Part shown: positions 32,541 to 45,588 of the stretch, piece by piece | Position numbering within the stretch: the stretch's first letter is position 1 | Layout of the letters: every line of letters starts with the position of its first letter | Assembly: GCA_964059195.1 (NCBI GenBank) | Contig: CAXKWD010000006.1 | Coordinates: forward strand, 4,456,530 to 4,520,529 | Reading direction: 5' to 3' | Origin: Ectobius pallidus | Taxonomy: Eukaryota > Arthropoda > Insecta > Blattodea > Ectobiidae | DNA: 64,000 nucleotides | Made by a program: the position numbers and the translations under genes | The notes under the pieces: model-generated | What the model was told of the DNA's origin: nothing | Database searches by the model: none | The model's input: only the letters and a program-made list of their open reading frames with translations

Positions 32541-35473
32541 TCATTGACAAAGTTCGCTGATTGAGCACTTCCTTGCAGTACACTTCTCCATATGATACCT
32601 TTCACACTTTTTATCGCACAATCTGCAAATACATGTGTCCCTTGGGTCATGGAACGTGTTGTCCGTGCACATCTTGTAATGAAACCCATGGACCGCTAAA
32701 CCTGTCACAATGCGCCTCATCTCATAATTTGTCTCTGTCCATTCTCGATTGATCATTGCTTCCGTCGAGTAGAACTCCTCCCATATTTCAGTCTTTTTGT
32801 GTTCTAATTCTGCGAGTAGCGTTTTGTAGCTGCTCGTAGTCGGTAGTAATGTTTGATGCCTCAGATCGTCCACAAAATATGTTTCTCTCGCGAGTAGATA
32901 AACTAGTCTCGAGGGGGCATACTTTGATATTCCCAGAATCCTCTTGAGAAATCTAGCTTTAAGTCCTTCGATTGATCTCATCTGCTTCAATGTTAGGTGT
33001 TCCCATATAAGCTCTAGTCCATAGCTGAGTGTGGGGCATACTTTTGCTTCAAACAACCTCATCGCAGTGTTCAGTGACATGAGCGTTGGGTTCTGGATGT
33101 CGTATATTGCGCGGATTGCTGCTATTAGTCTTTCCTTTATGTGTATCGAAAAACATCTTCCTGTTGTCTGAATTGTCAGTCCTAGATATTTACAGTGTCC
33201 TCTTATCTGCAGTGTCTTTCCGTTGCATGTTATTTTGTCTTTTTCTCCAAGTCTCCCGCCTCTTCGAAACACAACTACTTCCGTCTTGTCTTCATTTATT
33301 TTTATTTCATTGTCCTCGGCCCATTGTGCTAATTGATCAACTGCTTTCTGCAGGTCCTCTATGTATTCCGATGCCAGTGCCATGTCATCAGCGTACATAT
33401 ATAGCCTCGTCCTTGTGTTCTTCCTAATGCTCTCTCCTACATCCTGAGTTAAGACATTGAATAGCAGGGGACTAAGAGGGTCCCCCTGTAGGACCCCGTT
33501 CATCTGGCTAATCCACTCGGATCTCCCCACACTGTCGTCCACTTGGACATAGTTCTCCGCTAGTATATTGGACACCAGCCTGGTCATCTTACTCTTTCCC
33601 ACTAGTGATTCCAATTTTCTCATAAGAATCCGACGGTTCACTAGGTCGAATGCCTTTGAGTAGTCTACTAGAACTACATATAGCTTCCCGTGGCTTCTCT
33701 CTAGCGTCTGTTGGATGTCTGCGATCAGATTCCCTGCTGCCATTATCGTTGATCTCTTCTGCCGGAAGCCAAACTGCTCTTCCGGTAAGTGCGGCTCCAC
33801 CAGCTTAGTTAATCTTCTCGTTAGTGCTCTTGTTAGAAGTTTGAATCCCACTGCTTCCAGGGCCACTCCTCTGTAAGCATTTGGATCGTTCACACTACCT
33901 TTGCCCTTGTATAATATCTTTAAGGTGGATTTTCTCCATTCCGCAGGTATCTCTCCCATCTCAAGGCACTTGTTAAACAGTTCCACCCACACAGCAGTAG
34001 GAAATGTTTTGACTGCTTCAGGTGTTCGTTCCGGATTCCGTCACGTCCAGGTGCTCTATTGTTCTTCCCCATGTCTATCACTCGTGTTATTTCCTCCTCA
34101 GTAAATGGGTCACAGTCCTCAGTGACGTCCTCCTTGATCATCTCAGGCCTCGTCTCCCTATGACATAATATTCTGCTGAGATGCGATCCCCATGTCTGGA
34201 TCGGTATGTCTTTCGGAAATCTTGGCTGTTTTGCTCTTAGGGCTCTGTAAGGATCTCTTTCAATGTGCTCTATCAGTTTATTATGTTGTTCCTCCAAGAA
34301 TGCTTTCCTTTTCAGTTTCAATAGATTTTTATATTCCCTTTTGATGTCACTATACTCTCTGAGCGCATCTTGACTCTGTAGTTGTCTCGCCCTATGTAGT
34401 GAAGTTATCGCTCTGGTTCTGTGTTCATAGCACTCTTTGTCAAACCATACTTTTCCTCTATTTCCTCTTCCCTTCTTTACTATTGTATTATCTGTTATCC
34501 ACTTCACAATGCCCTCTGTTGCCTCCTCTAGTCTACCCTCTTGCACCGTCTGCCTGAGGACTTCTACAGCTTTTCCCGATAATATCATCGCATCTCTGCT
34601 CATGTTCTTCTCCAGTTTGCCTTTGGTTTCCTTCGTCGTGTAATTCGGTCTTATAAATTCACTTATGAGTGTTGCAGATAGCGGTATGTGCTTCCTGATC
34701 AGTGGTTCGTCTGTTTTCCATACTAACTCTTGCTGTTGTATTTTGAATCCTCTTATGAAGATCAAATCCACTGTACTGCCTCCATTATGGCATATGTAAG
34801 TCCATTGATTTGTATTCACAATTTCTAGACCTTCACTGTTCAAGTATTCAATCACTAGCCTTGTTTTCCTATTGTCCTTGTCTATAGCACAGTTAAAATC
34901 CCCTGCTAGAATTATCCTCGATGATCGGGGAATCGAGGTCATTATTTCACTTAGTTCTTCCACTATATCTATGGCTGCTATCTCTGGGTTAAAATATGCT
35001 CCTATTATCACTCCTAATGTCGATTCTATTGCTACTGTGTTGCCATGCTTCCTCAGTATTTTGAATGGGGCTATTTCCGGCTTCAGGAGGCAAGCTACTC
35101 CCCCTGCTGGTCTGCCTCTGTCCTTCTGTACGGCGTAAGTTTGAATATTATAGAAACCTTTAATATTTACACTTGTGTCCTCTTTCACAAACGTTTCTGT
35201 CAATATCACAATGTCGAATTCCTGGAATATGTCGCCTGTTGTTAGTTCCATGACACTCTTTAGTCCTTCTACATTCCAGTTAAGTAGCTTTATTATCCAG
35301 TTTGCTTTTTCTTCTCTCTTACTCTCCATTTTTGTGTTCGTATCCGAGACCACCGCACTCTTGTTATTGTTCGATATCCACTCCCTGGTTCTGCCAGGCT
35401 TGGCGTCTGTATGAGATGCGAAATCGCCGCACCAGAACTCCTTCCGGCCAGAATTCCGGATTCTGTACTTCAT
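32541..35473 (-). pseudogene. LINE ORF2: endonuclease and reverse transcriptase, one frameshift
   Basis: ORF2 runs from about 35473 to a stop at 32541, about 980 codons. The endonuclease shows LLNWNVEGLKS (N), VILTETF (E), LAGDFNCAID (D, N), STVDLIFIRG and a C-terminal KHIPLSA, where SDH is more usual. The reverse transcriptase has AYRGVALEAVGFKLL, VLVDYSKAFDLVN, NGVLQGDPLSPLLFNV and the catalytic YMYADDMAL. The C-terminus has a cysteine/histidine knuckle, CICRLCDKKC with H and C seven to twelve residues later. It would nick target DNA and copy its RNA there. A lost base in a T-rich (plus strand) run at about 34001-34010 shifts the frame between LKQSKH and FPTAVWVELFNK. Otherwise the gene is open, so the copy is young. 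Confidence 0.88.
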
Positions 35474-36138
35474 CTAATCGGTTAAATGGTATTCCCACTT
35501 TGAATGCTTTGTTCATTCCTACTGTGCGCAGCTCCTCGCACATCATATCTGGCCCCTTCAGACCTCTCTTGTTCAGAAATCCTTTGATTTTCTCTCCTGT
35601 GGTGCCTTGGGAGAGACGCCCCACATATATCCATGCCTTTCTCTCATTGGCCTGCAATGAATCATTCTCATCATCAGTTTTTCTTGTCCCTATTATTGTT
35701 TTTGGAGCCTCATGGGTATCCTGTCTTCGACTTCTTCGATATCTGTCCTCGGTGAATCCTTCATTGTCATCTTTATATCCTCCTTCCCCTAATCTATTGT
35801 CCTTACTCGCGCTTGGCTGATCCTCCTCTGTCCCGCTGCTTTCGTAGTCACTTTCTTCTTCCAGTGACTGTATTTCATCTTCGTCCTGGGTACTCTGTGA
35901 TCTTTCTGGCTGGTCTTTTTCCCGGCAACTTGTCCTCAGTTGCTGCATCCCCTTCTTGACCTGGGCCCTCTGTTGTTTTTCTCGCTGTCCGTTTTCCCGG
36001 TCCTTAACCTCCGATTTTCGTATTTCCGTATTGTCCTGTGCCTTCTGTGATTCTTTCTGTTGGTCGTTTTTCTGGTCCCCTGGCCCGTGAGTTGGGAACT
36101 TGGCGTTTGGCTCGTTCAGTCCTCTGTCAATGTTTGCT
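35364..36138 (-). pseudogene. LINE ORF1, C-terminal part
   Basis: The minus-strand frame is open from a stop near 36139 down to 35364, with the first ATG at 35948. Upstream it is very rich in K, Q, E and D; a charged region follows, with SLEEESDYESSGTEEDQPSA. It ends with a folded domain carrying AWIYVGRLSQGTTGEKIKGF, MNKAFKVGIPF and EFWPEGVLVRRFR. This last domain resembles RNA-binding ORF1 domains of several LINE groups and would coat element RNA. It overlaps the start of ORF2 by about 110 bases in another frame. The true start is not seen, so the 5' part may be missing. Confidence 0.65.
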
Positions 36139-36600
36139 TATTTAATGACGTCCTATCAGACCAGCCTCCGTCCAGTATCAACGTCGTCCAAGTAGCGGGA
36201 TGTTTAAAATGAGCTCTAGGTAATATTGGAAAGGAAATGAAGGCGAAATTAGATTTTCATTTTACACTTCAGTAAATGTCTCTTGAGAATTCGATTAATT
36301 GTAATTTCATGATTGTATATGAGTGAACTGATGCTCCAGGGGCCTGTGCCACGAGTTTTAAAAAGTAGAATGTATAATTCATCAATCTCTGTTTTGTGGT
36401 TGTTGCATCCTAGAAGTATGTGGTTAATAGTCCCAATTTGCCCACATTCACAAAGGGGTGTATCCTGCTTTTTAATTAGATGGAGGTATGCAGGCGTGAT
36501 TGCTTGATGGAGTTTCAGCTTGGAGATTATAGATATTTCCTCTTTTGTGGACTTGGCACGATGGAACCAGGGTTTGTGTACAGGAGACTGTAGTTGGGGG

Positions 36601-37981
36601 CAGGGGCGTAGCTACTTTAGAAGCTAGGGAAGCAGTGCATCCCCAAGATTGTAGGCAAAAATTAAATTAATGTTTATCGTGTAATAGTCTGTAAATCCAA
36701 GACATTTAATTCGTAGATGAAGTACATTTTTTTATCAGATCATGTGTTCCGTAAATGAGACAACATGAGATGCAGCAGTTTCATTGCACAGTTTGATGCG
36801 GCAGCCCAAGTTCGGAAGCTGCTTTTGAACAGCAGTCTTCTAGGCTGTACGGAAATGCAAGCTTTGTAGTTTTCCCGCCACTAAAATTGGTAGATTTGGA
36901 AGCGGTTGCAGTGTTGTATTCCACCGCATTAGCGCTGCATGCGTTAGGGTAGGTCCGCATGTGGTGTTGTGGCAAGGTGTGGTGTGGGCGGTTCTGTTTA
37001 TCATCATGGGTGACAGCAGTGATTCTTGTGATTGTGTAATTGAAGACGTAATAAGAATAACAAAGAAATTTAGTCTGAGTTCAATCGAAGTCTTCTAAAA
37101 GATCTATTGCCCTAAACGAACATCTAAATATTTTGCTTAATATTTCCATTTTCTGATTCACTATTCAAAGTACTTCAGACAAAAGTAAATGATATTTCTT
37201 TCTGTATGCGAAAGATTGAACACTTTAAACGTCATTTGCAGAAACTTCGTGAGAATTTTGATTCTGTCTGGGAAAAAATGAAAGTATTTTCGTCTGAACA
37301 GGATTGTTCCCAAAAGTCTAAAAGAATTTGCATAGATTCAATTCCGGGTGAAGATAAATCTTCATACAAAATACTTTTTTTTACGAAGTCATTGATGTGG
37401 TATCTCTGAATATTTCAACCAGGTTTGCAGAGGTCCCCAGACTGAAATTTTTAAGTCTCCTTGACAGCAGGCAGTTTCAGAATTTTCAAACTCAGTTTCC
37501 AGAATATGCACTAGAATGCTTACAAGAAAATTATGGAATGCATTTCGACATTGCTATATTGAGGAGTGAACTTTCTGTTGTTTATTGTGATTCTATGGCG
37601 AAGGAAACTGTTTATGACCTTCATGAATACCAGGTATATCCGGACCTTCGACGTAAGAGCAGTTTTTCCTCAAACATACAAACTGTGCAGTCTAATCTTA
37701 ACAATTCCAGCTACAAGTGCAACAAGTGAAAGGTCTTTCTCTGCGTTAAAAAGGATTAAAAATTGCCTGAGAAATTCTCAGACTTAGGAAAGATTAAAGG
37801 CACTCGCATTGTTAAACATGAGTAGACACATTCGAAGATGACATCACAGAATTATTTATCGGGAGAAACAGGAGAATAGAGCTGACCTTCAAAAATGAAG
37901 GTAAGGATTTTAATCTAGCCTTTGCTTTTCCATATCTATGCTATCAGCTTCCCTAATTATTTATAGTACGCTACGCCACTG
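36601..37981 (+). mobile_element. hAT transposon relic (ends CAGGGGCGTAGC)
   Basis: The ends are CAGGGGCGTAGCTAC on the left and CAGTGGCGTAGCGTAC read inward on the right. Flanks GTTGGGGG (36593-36600) and GTTGGGGT (37982-37989) match at 7 of 8, an hAT target duplication. It sits inside the LINE remnant. The interior retains scraps of a hAT transposase, ending in the dimerisation domain. At 1.38 kb it is much shorter than an active hAT. Confidence 0.82.
37206..37850 (+). pseudogene. hAT transposase relic with dimerisation domain
   Basis: Successive frames read MRKIEHFKRHLQKLRENFDS, then VSLNISTRFAEVPRLKFLSL, FPEYALECLQENYG and finally LILTIPATSATSERSFSALK followed by RIKNCLRNS. The PATSATSERSFSALKRIK signature is the hATC domain of the ZMYM6/P52-repressor-like hAT lineage. 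At least two frameshifts and several stops break it. The catalytic residues of the earlier domain are not all identifiable. Confidence 0.7.
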
Positions 37982-38157
37982 GTTGGGGTGAAAGTTCAGT
38001 GAAAGAGCGTTCATGGAGGATTGAATTTATGGTATCTCGGATTGGAGTGGGGGTCGAATTCTGTAACTTTCGTCACCAACGCATTGGTGTTGTTGAGAGC
38101 TCAACAACCGACAGCAAGATACCAACGGCCGGAGCGTGAGCGATTCTGTAACTCCCT

Positions 38158-41100
38158 GGGGCCGTATTCTGTAACTCCACCAACGCTCTCAACTACGATT
38201 ACACCAATGTAACTAGAAAAAGTTATTCTGTAACTATTGGTGTCAAGTATCGATCTTGAAATCACACCAATATATTGCTGGAAATATTGGTGACACACCG
38301 ACGGCTCCAAACCCCTCGGTGAGCTCAACAACAACTCGAAAGTACCAAAATATCGCAAAATTTGCAGAAATATCGACATATTTGTGATACAATGGCCGCT
38401 TATATCCTAATTGGGCGACTTCGTGATGGTGTCAATAGCTATATTTTCGTAATAACAGAGAAGGTACAGTATATATCCATTAATGAATAGATTCTTAGTA
38501 TTTGTTAATATGTTTTTATCAATATAAAAACTAAATACATAATTTTATTTTGCAACAAGCATGTTTGAGGTTATGTTTGCATAATTGCACATAATATTAA
38601 TTATTTTACTTTATCTTGTTTCAGATTTGGAATTGTAATCCATGTGATCTGCATTAAAGAGTGGACAACATAATATGCACCAATAATAAGCTTAACGAAC
38701 ACTTATGGGTGTCACCTCTATGTAGGCCTAAATTTTTTAATGTAGTGTAAAATTTTGTTCAGTTCATTCGAAAGAACAGTGCACAAGTAGGTCATTTGCA
38801 ATTGAGAAAAACATCCCACTCAAGCAATGCTTCAAGTAGTGAGATGTTGTTGGCTTTTTGTAATTTTCAGGAAATAATGACGAAGACTGTGCTTATTAGA
38901 ACTGAGCAAAGTGCCATGAACTCATGATACATATAATAGTTTTTTTGTACCAAAGTTTACTTTGTAAGTGTGTGTGTACTATATCACTCAGCAAAATATG
39001 ATGTACATTGTCCTTACTTTTAAATATACTGGTAGCCTATATAGCGTTTACTAGTTTATAAAACTTTTCACACTTAGAGAAGCATCTGTTTTTAACTGCA
39101 CAAAAAATATGCCTCCCTGCCAATGTAGCCTATTGTAATTGAAAATATTATTTAAATCTAGCTACAATATTGGCTTTACCAATTTTTTGTCTAATTTAAA
39201 CCATCTATTTTATTCCCTCTAATTCCTTTTATAATAATATGAGCTATATTGTATCTTGTGATTTTCCGTCAAGTGGGTGTGGCTTATACTATGTAAGTTG
39301 AAATGCATGTTGAATTTTCAGAGCCATTTTCCCATAACTTGATATTTCCAACACAAAAGGCACAATATCTCTTAAAGTAATGGTCCAAATTGCATGAAAC
39401 TTTGCACACCCATAGTTTTTTGTGTGTTCTAGAGGATAAACCTAAATAATCTGATGTATTTGCAACACAAGATTATTTCACTTGTGAACATGATGTGAAA
39501 AAATTTGTAATAATTTTATATTGAAATTTTAAAATGCCTGAAAATTGTATCAGGCATACCACAGTATAAATTGATGGTTTATCCTCGAGATTATAGTGTC
39601 AGCTGTGAATAAAAAAAAATATTACACCAATCAGATTGACTTTTGCATGAAATCATGTTACTTAGGCTTAATCGCATGCTGAAAAATAAAAATAAAATAA
39701 TTTTCTAATATCAACCTTCATATTTGTGACACTGTAATAATTTTTGTGCTCATTTCAACCCCCAAATGTATACTTCTAATGTCCAAAATTTCATTTTATT
39801 ATTGCAAATAGTGTTGAAGATATCGAACAGTTACTGCAATGCCTGCTTGGGCATGGTCTCTTGGTGTATGAGCCCCTTAAGACACTTTTTCAGTGATATT
39901 ATGGTGTTATTTAAATTAATATATAATTATGAACAACTATGAGGCCAATTGTAATGTTTCAAAGTACTGTGTAAATTAAATACTAATGAATTCATTTTAA
40001 GTTAACCTAAAACGCAATTAATTTATTTCAAGGGTTTTATAAATGTCATAAAAGCAGTAGGCAAGATAAGATACTCTTATTTGCTTAAACTTTACTATTT
40101 GCTTTATCTATATAAAAATAATTTTATAATTGGCTTGTGTTCTATAAATTAAGTAAAAACTCCTACTGAATATTTTTTTTTACTTTCTCTGCCTGTACCA
40201 TAGGTAATACAGATAAAGGAAGTATTGTTTTCGACCCCAACTTTGAAGTTGAGTTTTTAGCCCAAATACACATTTTGAGGTATTCTGAATCCCCAAATAC
40301 TATTTCGGAAACATGTCTGTGTGGAAGTGTGTCAACAGCCTAGCTCCAGAATGGAAAATCGTAAGAATTTTTTTTTGTATTTGGGTTGGGTACCTTCTGA
40401 AGATGTGACACAAGGATTGGCGACAAGTTTCTCTTATTTTTAAAGGGACTTTACATGAAAAAATGTTCGTTTTTCGCGATTTTATCGATTTGTTTAAATT
40501 TTGCACATGGGTTGCTTATAAGTTACTTGGACTTAAAACTTTATTTGAAACTTTTTTCGAAGAAATTCTCTTTAGGGTAGTGCTAAAAGTTTTATTTGAA
40601 ATATTTTTTCGAAGAAAATCTCTAAAGTGTAGTCTTTATCAGAATGTGAAGTGAGAAAAATGTATTGTGCATGCTTAAAGTAAAGAAAGTTATGAGAGTA
40701 CAATAAATATATTTTATTTGGGTTGTGTATCCTTCGGGGATGTGATGTGTTAAGGACATTCTCTTTATTTATACAACCAATTTACATTACAAGAATGTCA
40801 TACACAATAATTATATTATACTGAGAGACTAACTTTTATTTGAACAGAGATTGGAAAGTTCATTCCTTTCACTGAGTATGAATCCAGCAACATTTTGTTA
40901 AAATGTGTATTCTGAAAAGGGCTACATCTTACTTTCTGTTAATCGTTAAAATGAATACTTTCACACAAACAAGGTGAGTTGGAATGGAAATATATAACTA
41001 CTTCGAGATTGCATATTTTTTTATAATCATAATTTAAATCAGACATTGGCAAACTATTGCGGAATTTGCTAATTGGATTCCCCGAGATACCCTCCTTATT

Positions 41101-41537
41101 ATATATATATATATATATGACAGTAAACATTACTAAAAACCATTGGCATTTTGCGAATTTCTCCTATTATTATAAATCCGCCTTTTCCCCCTATAAGCGT
41201 CTTGCAACATGACAATACGTGTAATATAAACGCCCACTTTCAAAATATATACATGAAATTAAACTCCCGCCCAGTTTGGAAATTATGAAATCACATTCCC
41301 GCACTCCATCAGCCAATGATATTCATTGCAGTTTGTTAAGACAGATTTCTCATAGCTACTTTCATTGCCAACATTCACGAAAATTCACAAAGTTATTGGT
41401 GGGCCTCAACAACGGTTCTCCAGATACCAACAGGGAGTTACAGAATCGCTCACGCTCTGGCCGTTGGTATCTTGCTGTCGGTTGTTGAGCTCTCAACAAC
41501 ACCAATGCGTTGGTGACGAAAGTTACAGAATACCGCC
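38158..41537 (-). mobile_element. Inverted-repeat element copy A, complete
   Basis: Both ends read GGGGC[C/G]GTATTCTGTAACT inward, 18 of 19 identical (38158-38176 and 41537-41519). Each end has a second ATTCTGTAACT box inside: about 38223 on the outer side and about 41445 (inverted) on the other. These repeated boxes look like transposase-binding sites. The 3.38 kb body is non-coding; open frames such as 38101-38379 have no domain. The element is inserted in reverse orientation into B after ACTCCC/T. The superfamily is unknown and the target duplication is too short or too repetitive to define. Confidence 0.75.
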
Positions 41538-43061
41538 CCTGTTGGTATCTGGAGACCCGTTGTTGAGGCCCGCCAATAACTTTGTGAATTTTCGTGAATG
41601 TTGGCAATGAAAGTAGCTATGAGAAATCTGTCTTAACAAACTGCAATGAATATCATTGGCTGATGGAGTGCGGGAATGTGATTTCATAATTTCCAAACTG
41701 GGCGGGAGTTTAATTTCATGTATATATTTTGAAAGTGGGCGTTTATATTACACGTACTGTCATGTTGCAAGACGCTTATAGGGGGAAAAGGCGGATTTAT
41801 AATAATAGGAGAAATTCGCAAAATGCCAATGGTTTTTAGTAATGTTTACTGTCATATATATATAATAAGGAGGGTATCTCGGGGAATCCAATTAGCAAAT
41901 TCCGCAATAGTTTGCCAATGTCTGATTTAAATTATGATTATAAAAAAATATGCAATCTCGAAGTAGTTATATATTTCCATTGCAACTCGCCTTGTTTGTG
42001 TGAAAGTATTCATTTTAACGATTAACAGAAAGTAAGATGTAGCCCTTTTCAGAATACACATTTTAACAAAATGTTGCTGGATTCATACTCAGTGAAAGGA
42101 ATGAACTTTCCAATCTCTGTTCAAATAAAAGTTAGTCTCTCAGTATAATATAATTATTGTGTATGACATTCTTGTAATGTAAATTGGTTGTATAAATAAA
42201 GAGAATGTCCTTAACACATCACATCCCCGAAGGATACACAACCCAAATAAAATATATTTATTGTACTCTCATAACTTTCTTTACTTTAAGCATGCACAAT
42301 ACATTTTTCTCACTTCACATTCTGATAAAGACTACACTTTAGAGATTTTCTTCCCTAAAGAGAATTTCTTCGAAAAAAGTTTCAAATAAAGTTTTAAGTC
42401 CAAGTAACTTATAAGCAACCCATGTGCAAAATTTAAACAAATCGATAAAATCGCGAAAAACGAACATTTTTTCATGTAAAGTCCCTTTAAAAATAAGAGA
42501 AACTTGTCGCCAATCCTTGTGTCACATCTTCAGAAGGTACCCAACCCAAATACAAAAAAAAAAAAAATTCTTACGATTTTCCATTCTGGAGCTAGGCTGT
42601 TGACACACTTCCACACAGACATGTTTCCGAAAATAGTATTTGGGGATTCAGAATACCTCAAAATGTGTATTTGGGCTAAAAACTCAACTTCAAAGTTGGG
42701 GTCGAAAACAATACTTCCTTTATCTGTATTACCTATGGTACAGGCAGAGAAAGTAAAAAAAATATTCAGTAGGAGTTTTTACTTAATTTATAGAACACAA
42801 ACCAATTATAAAATTATTTTTATATAGATAAAGCAAATAGTAAAGTTTAAGCAAATAAGAGTATCTTATCTTGCCTACTGCTTTTATGACATTTATAAAA
42901 TCCTTGAAATAAATTAATTGCGTTTTAGGTTAACTTAAAATGAATTCATTAGTATTTAATTTACACAGTACTTTGAAACATTACAATTGGCCTCATAGTT
43001 GTTCATAATTATATATTAATTTAAATAACACCATAATATCACTGAAAAAGTGTCTTAAGGG

Positions 43062-43700
43062 CAGGGCCGGATTTAAGAGCATGCCACCTATAGGCTAAAG
43101 TTCATTTGCCGCCCCCTCTACAGTCCGTATCTGCTTAATACGTTTGTTTTATACAACAAAAGGATAGAGTTCATTGGTGTTTTCATCTTTTTTAAACATA
43201 AGGTTCATTTAGTTTAGATAAAACTACAATTTTAATGGTTTACATAATAAATTATGTAATCAAAATAGTTATCTACTTTTTGTTCTTACTTCTTTTAAGA
43301 TTCGTTAAAAAATGAAATGGATTTCGAAATTAATTAATTAATTTGTTCTTGCAGGTCAGTGATCACTATTTTAAAAATATTTTTATATTTTAATGCTAAT
43401 GACTATCTTTTGCGTAATTGAAGAACTGTGTTCAATTTGAATTAAGTTGTCCTACACGGTGAAATATAATACAAGATTGCATGCTGTGAATTTGTATTAT
43501 GTTACAGTTTTAGAAAGTAGGCTACGTAGAAGGACTAAAATATATTTTTAAGTAACATCTATTCTTAAATTCGTACGGAAAATACTATTAACGTCTGTAA
43601 TACTTCGTTTTAACTTTTGAATAAATTGCCAAACTGCCGCCCCTGAAAATTTGCCGCTCTAGGCTGCAGCCTACTTAGCCTATTTAGAAATACGGCCCTG
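43062..43700. mobile_element. hAT MITE (639 bp) inside copy B
   Basis: The ends are CAGGGCCGGATTT and, read inward from the right, CAGGGCCGTATTT. CTTAAGGG flanks both sides (43054-43061 and 43701-43708), a perfect 8-bp duplication. Copy A carries the empty site, read as CCCCTTAAGACAC near 39874-39886, so insertion came after A and B diverged. Another empty site is in C near 48098. No coding sequence. Confidence 0.9.
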
Positions 43701-45357
43701 CTTAAGGGGCTCATACACCAAGAGACCATGCCCAAGCAGGCATTGCAGTAACTGTTCGATATCTTCAACACTATTTGCAATAATAAAATGAAATTTTGGA
43801 CATTAGAAGTATACATTTGGGGGTTGAAATGAGCACAAAAATTATTACAGTGTCACAAATATGAAGGTTGATATTAGAAAATTAATTTTTTTTATTTTTC
43901 AGCATGTGATTAGGCCTAAGAAACATGATTTCATGCAAAAGTCAATCTGATTGGTGTAATATTTTTTTTTTTGTTCACAGCTGACACTATAATCTAGAGG
44001 ATAAACCATCAATTTATACTGTGGTATGCCTGATACAATTTTCAGGCATTTTAAGATTTCAATATAAAATTATTACTAATTTTTTCACATCATGTTCACA
44101 AGTGAAATAATCTTGTGTTGCAAATACATCAGATTATTTAGGTTTATCCTCTAGAACACACAAAAAACTATGGGTGTGCAAAGTTTCATGCAATTTGGAC
44201 CATTACTTTAAGAGATATTGTGCCTTTTGTGTTGAAAATATTAAGTTATGGGAAAATGGCTTTGAAAATTCAACATGCATTTCAACTTACATATAAGCCA
44301 CACCCACTTGACGGAAAATCACGAGATACAATATAGCTCATATTATTATGAAAGGAATTAGAGGGAATTTAAATTAGACAAAAAATTGGTAATAGCCAAT
44401 ATTGTAGCTAGATTTAAATAATATTTTCAATTACAATAGGTTACATTGGCAGGGAGGCATATTTTTTGTGCAGTTAAAGACAGATGCCTCTCTACAAGTT
44501 TTTAAAGTTTTATAAACTAGTAAACGCTATATAGGCTACCAGTATATTTAAAAGTAAGGACAATGTACATCATATTTTGCTGCGTGATATAGTACACACA
44601 CACTTACAAAGTAAACTTTGGTACAAAAAAAACTATTAAATGTATCATGAGTTCATGGCACTTTGCTCAGTTCTAAGCACAGTCTTCGTAATTATTTCCT
44701 GAAAATTAGAAAAAGCCAACATCTCACTACTTGAAGCATCGCTTGAGTGGGATGTCCTTCTCAATTGCAAATGACCTGTGCACTGTTCTTTCGAATGAAA
44801 TTTTACACTACATTAAAAAATTTAGGCCTACATAGAGGTGACACCCATCAGTGTTCATTAAGCTTATTATTGGTGCATATTATGTTGTCCACTCTTTAAT
44901 GCAGATCACATGGATTACAATTCCAAATCTGAAACAAGCTAAGTAAAATAATTAATATTATGTGCAATTATGCAAACATAACCTCAAACATGCTTGTTGC
45001 AACATAAAATTATGTATTTAGTTTTTATATTCATAAAAACATATAAACAAATACTAAGAATCTATTCATTAATGGATATATACTGTACCTTCTCTGTTAT
45101 TACGCAAATATAGCTATTGACACCATCACGAAGTCGCCCAATTAGGATATAAGCGGCCATTGAAACACAAATATGTCGATATTTCTGCAAATTTTGCGAT
45201 ATTTTAGTACTTTCGAGTTGTTGTTGAGCTCACCGAGGGGTTTGCAATCGTCGGTGTGTCACCTATATTTCCAACACTATATTGGTGTGATTTCAAGATC
45301 GATTCTTGACACCAATAGTTACAGAATAACTTTTTCTAGTAACATTGGTGTAATCGT

Positions 45358-45556
45358 ACCGATGAGAAGAATGCGAGTGAGGGGTGCGGGGAAGGCGGGT
45401 GGTTTGGCACGTTTTTTTGTGTAGTTTGGGATAGACCCTCTCGCTAAACCACATGTTTTAGAGACAGTCCTTGTTTACAAGTGTTGAGTGGTGGTGGTTA
45501 GTTTCAGTGAGTTCTGCGATTTTTCAATTGTTTAAGTCTAGTCTATTACAGTATAG

Positions 45557-45588
<32 letters not shown>

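Larger units (their letters stand above)
32440..36150 (-). mobile_element. Non-LTR retrotransposon (LINE), nearly full length
   Basis: The minus strand carries the C-terminal part of ORF1, then an overlapping ORF2 with endonuclease and reverse transcriptase, and then a short 3' UTR ending in a (GAA)n run (TTC on plus, about 32447-32475). The 5' end is near 36140-36170, where ORF1 coding fades without a clear ATG, so it may be 5'-truncated. One frameshift near 34001-34010 splits ORF2. No target duplication was resolved. Clade is uncertain; the domain order fits the jockey/CR1/I group of endonuclease-bearing LINEs. Confidence 0.85.
36190..38040 (-). mobile_element. LINE 3' remnant, split by a hAT insertion
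   Basis: The minus strand at 38040-37982 and then 36600-36190 reads as one unit when the hAT between is skipped: ERSFTELSP, VHKPWFHRAKSTKEEI, KLKLHQAITPAYLHLIKKQD and CECGQIGTINHILLGC. The C-x-C...H-x4-C knuckle after a K-rich helix is the usual end of LINEs of the R1/I/jockey type that carry an RNase H or zinc-knuckle tail. Only the end of the element is here. It is a different family from the LINE at 32440-36150. Confidence 0.6.
38049..45357 (+). mobile_element. Inverted-repeat element copy B, interrupted by copy A
   Basis: B starts at 38049 (GGGGGTCGAATTCTGTAACT), runs to 38157, is interrupted by copy A, resumes at 41538 (TGTTGGTATCTGG) and continues to 45357. The last 30-odd bases of its right end are missing because the second DD82E copy begins there at a TA. 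Without A and a MITE, B is about 3.3 kb, in the same orientation as C. It has no credible coding sequence. Its arm from 41538 on is the reverse complement of A, so A and B together form a palindrome over 7 kb long. Confidence 0.75.

Noticed and set aside
35302..35820. 172-codon plus-strand open frame
   Set aside because: It is antisense to LINE ORF1 and the start of ORF2; the minus strand carries the recognisable domains.
38101..38379. 92-codon frame and its counterpart at 45173-45424 as coding
   Set aside because: They are in the ends of the inverted-repeat elements, run through ATTCTGTAACT boxes, and differ by stops and frame among A, B and C.
41100..41118. TA-rich run as a functional element
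   Set aside because: A simple (TA)n microsatellite of varying length between copies A, B and C.
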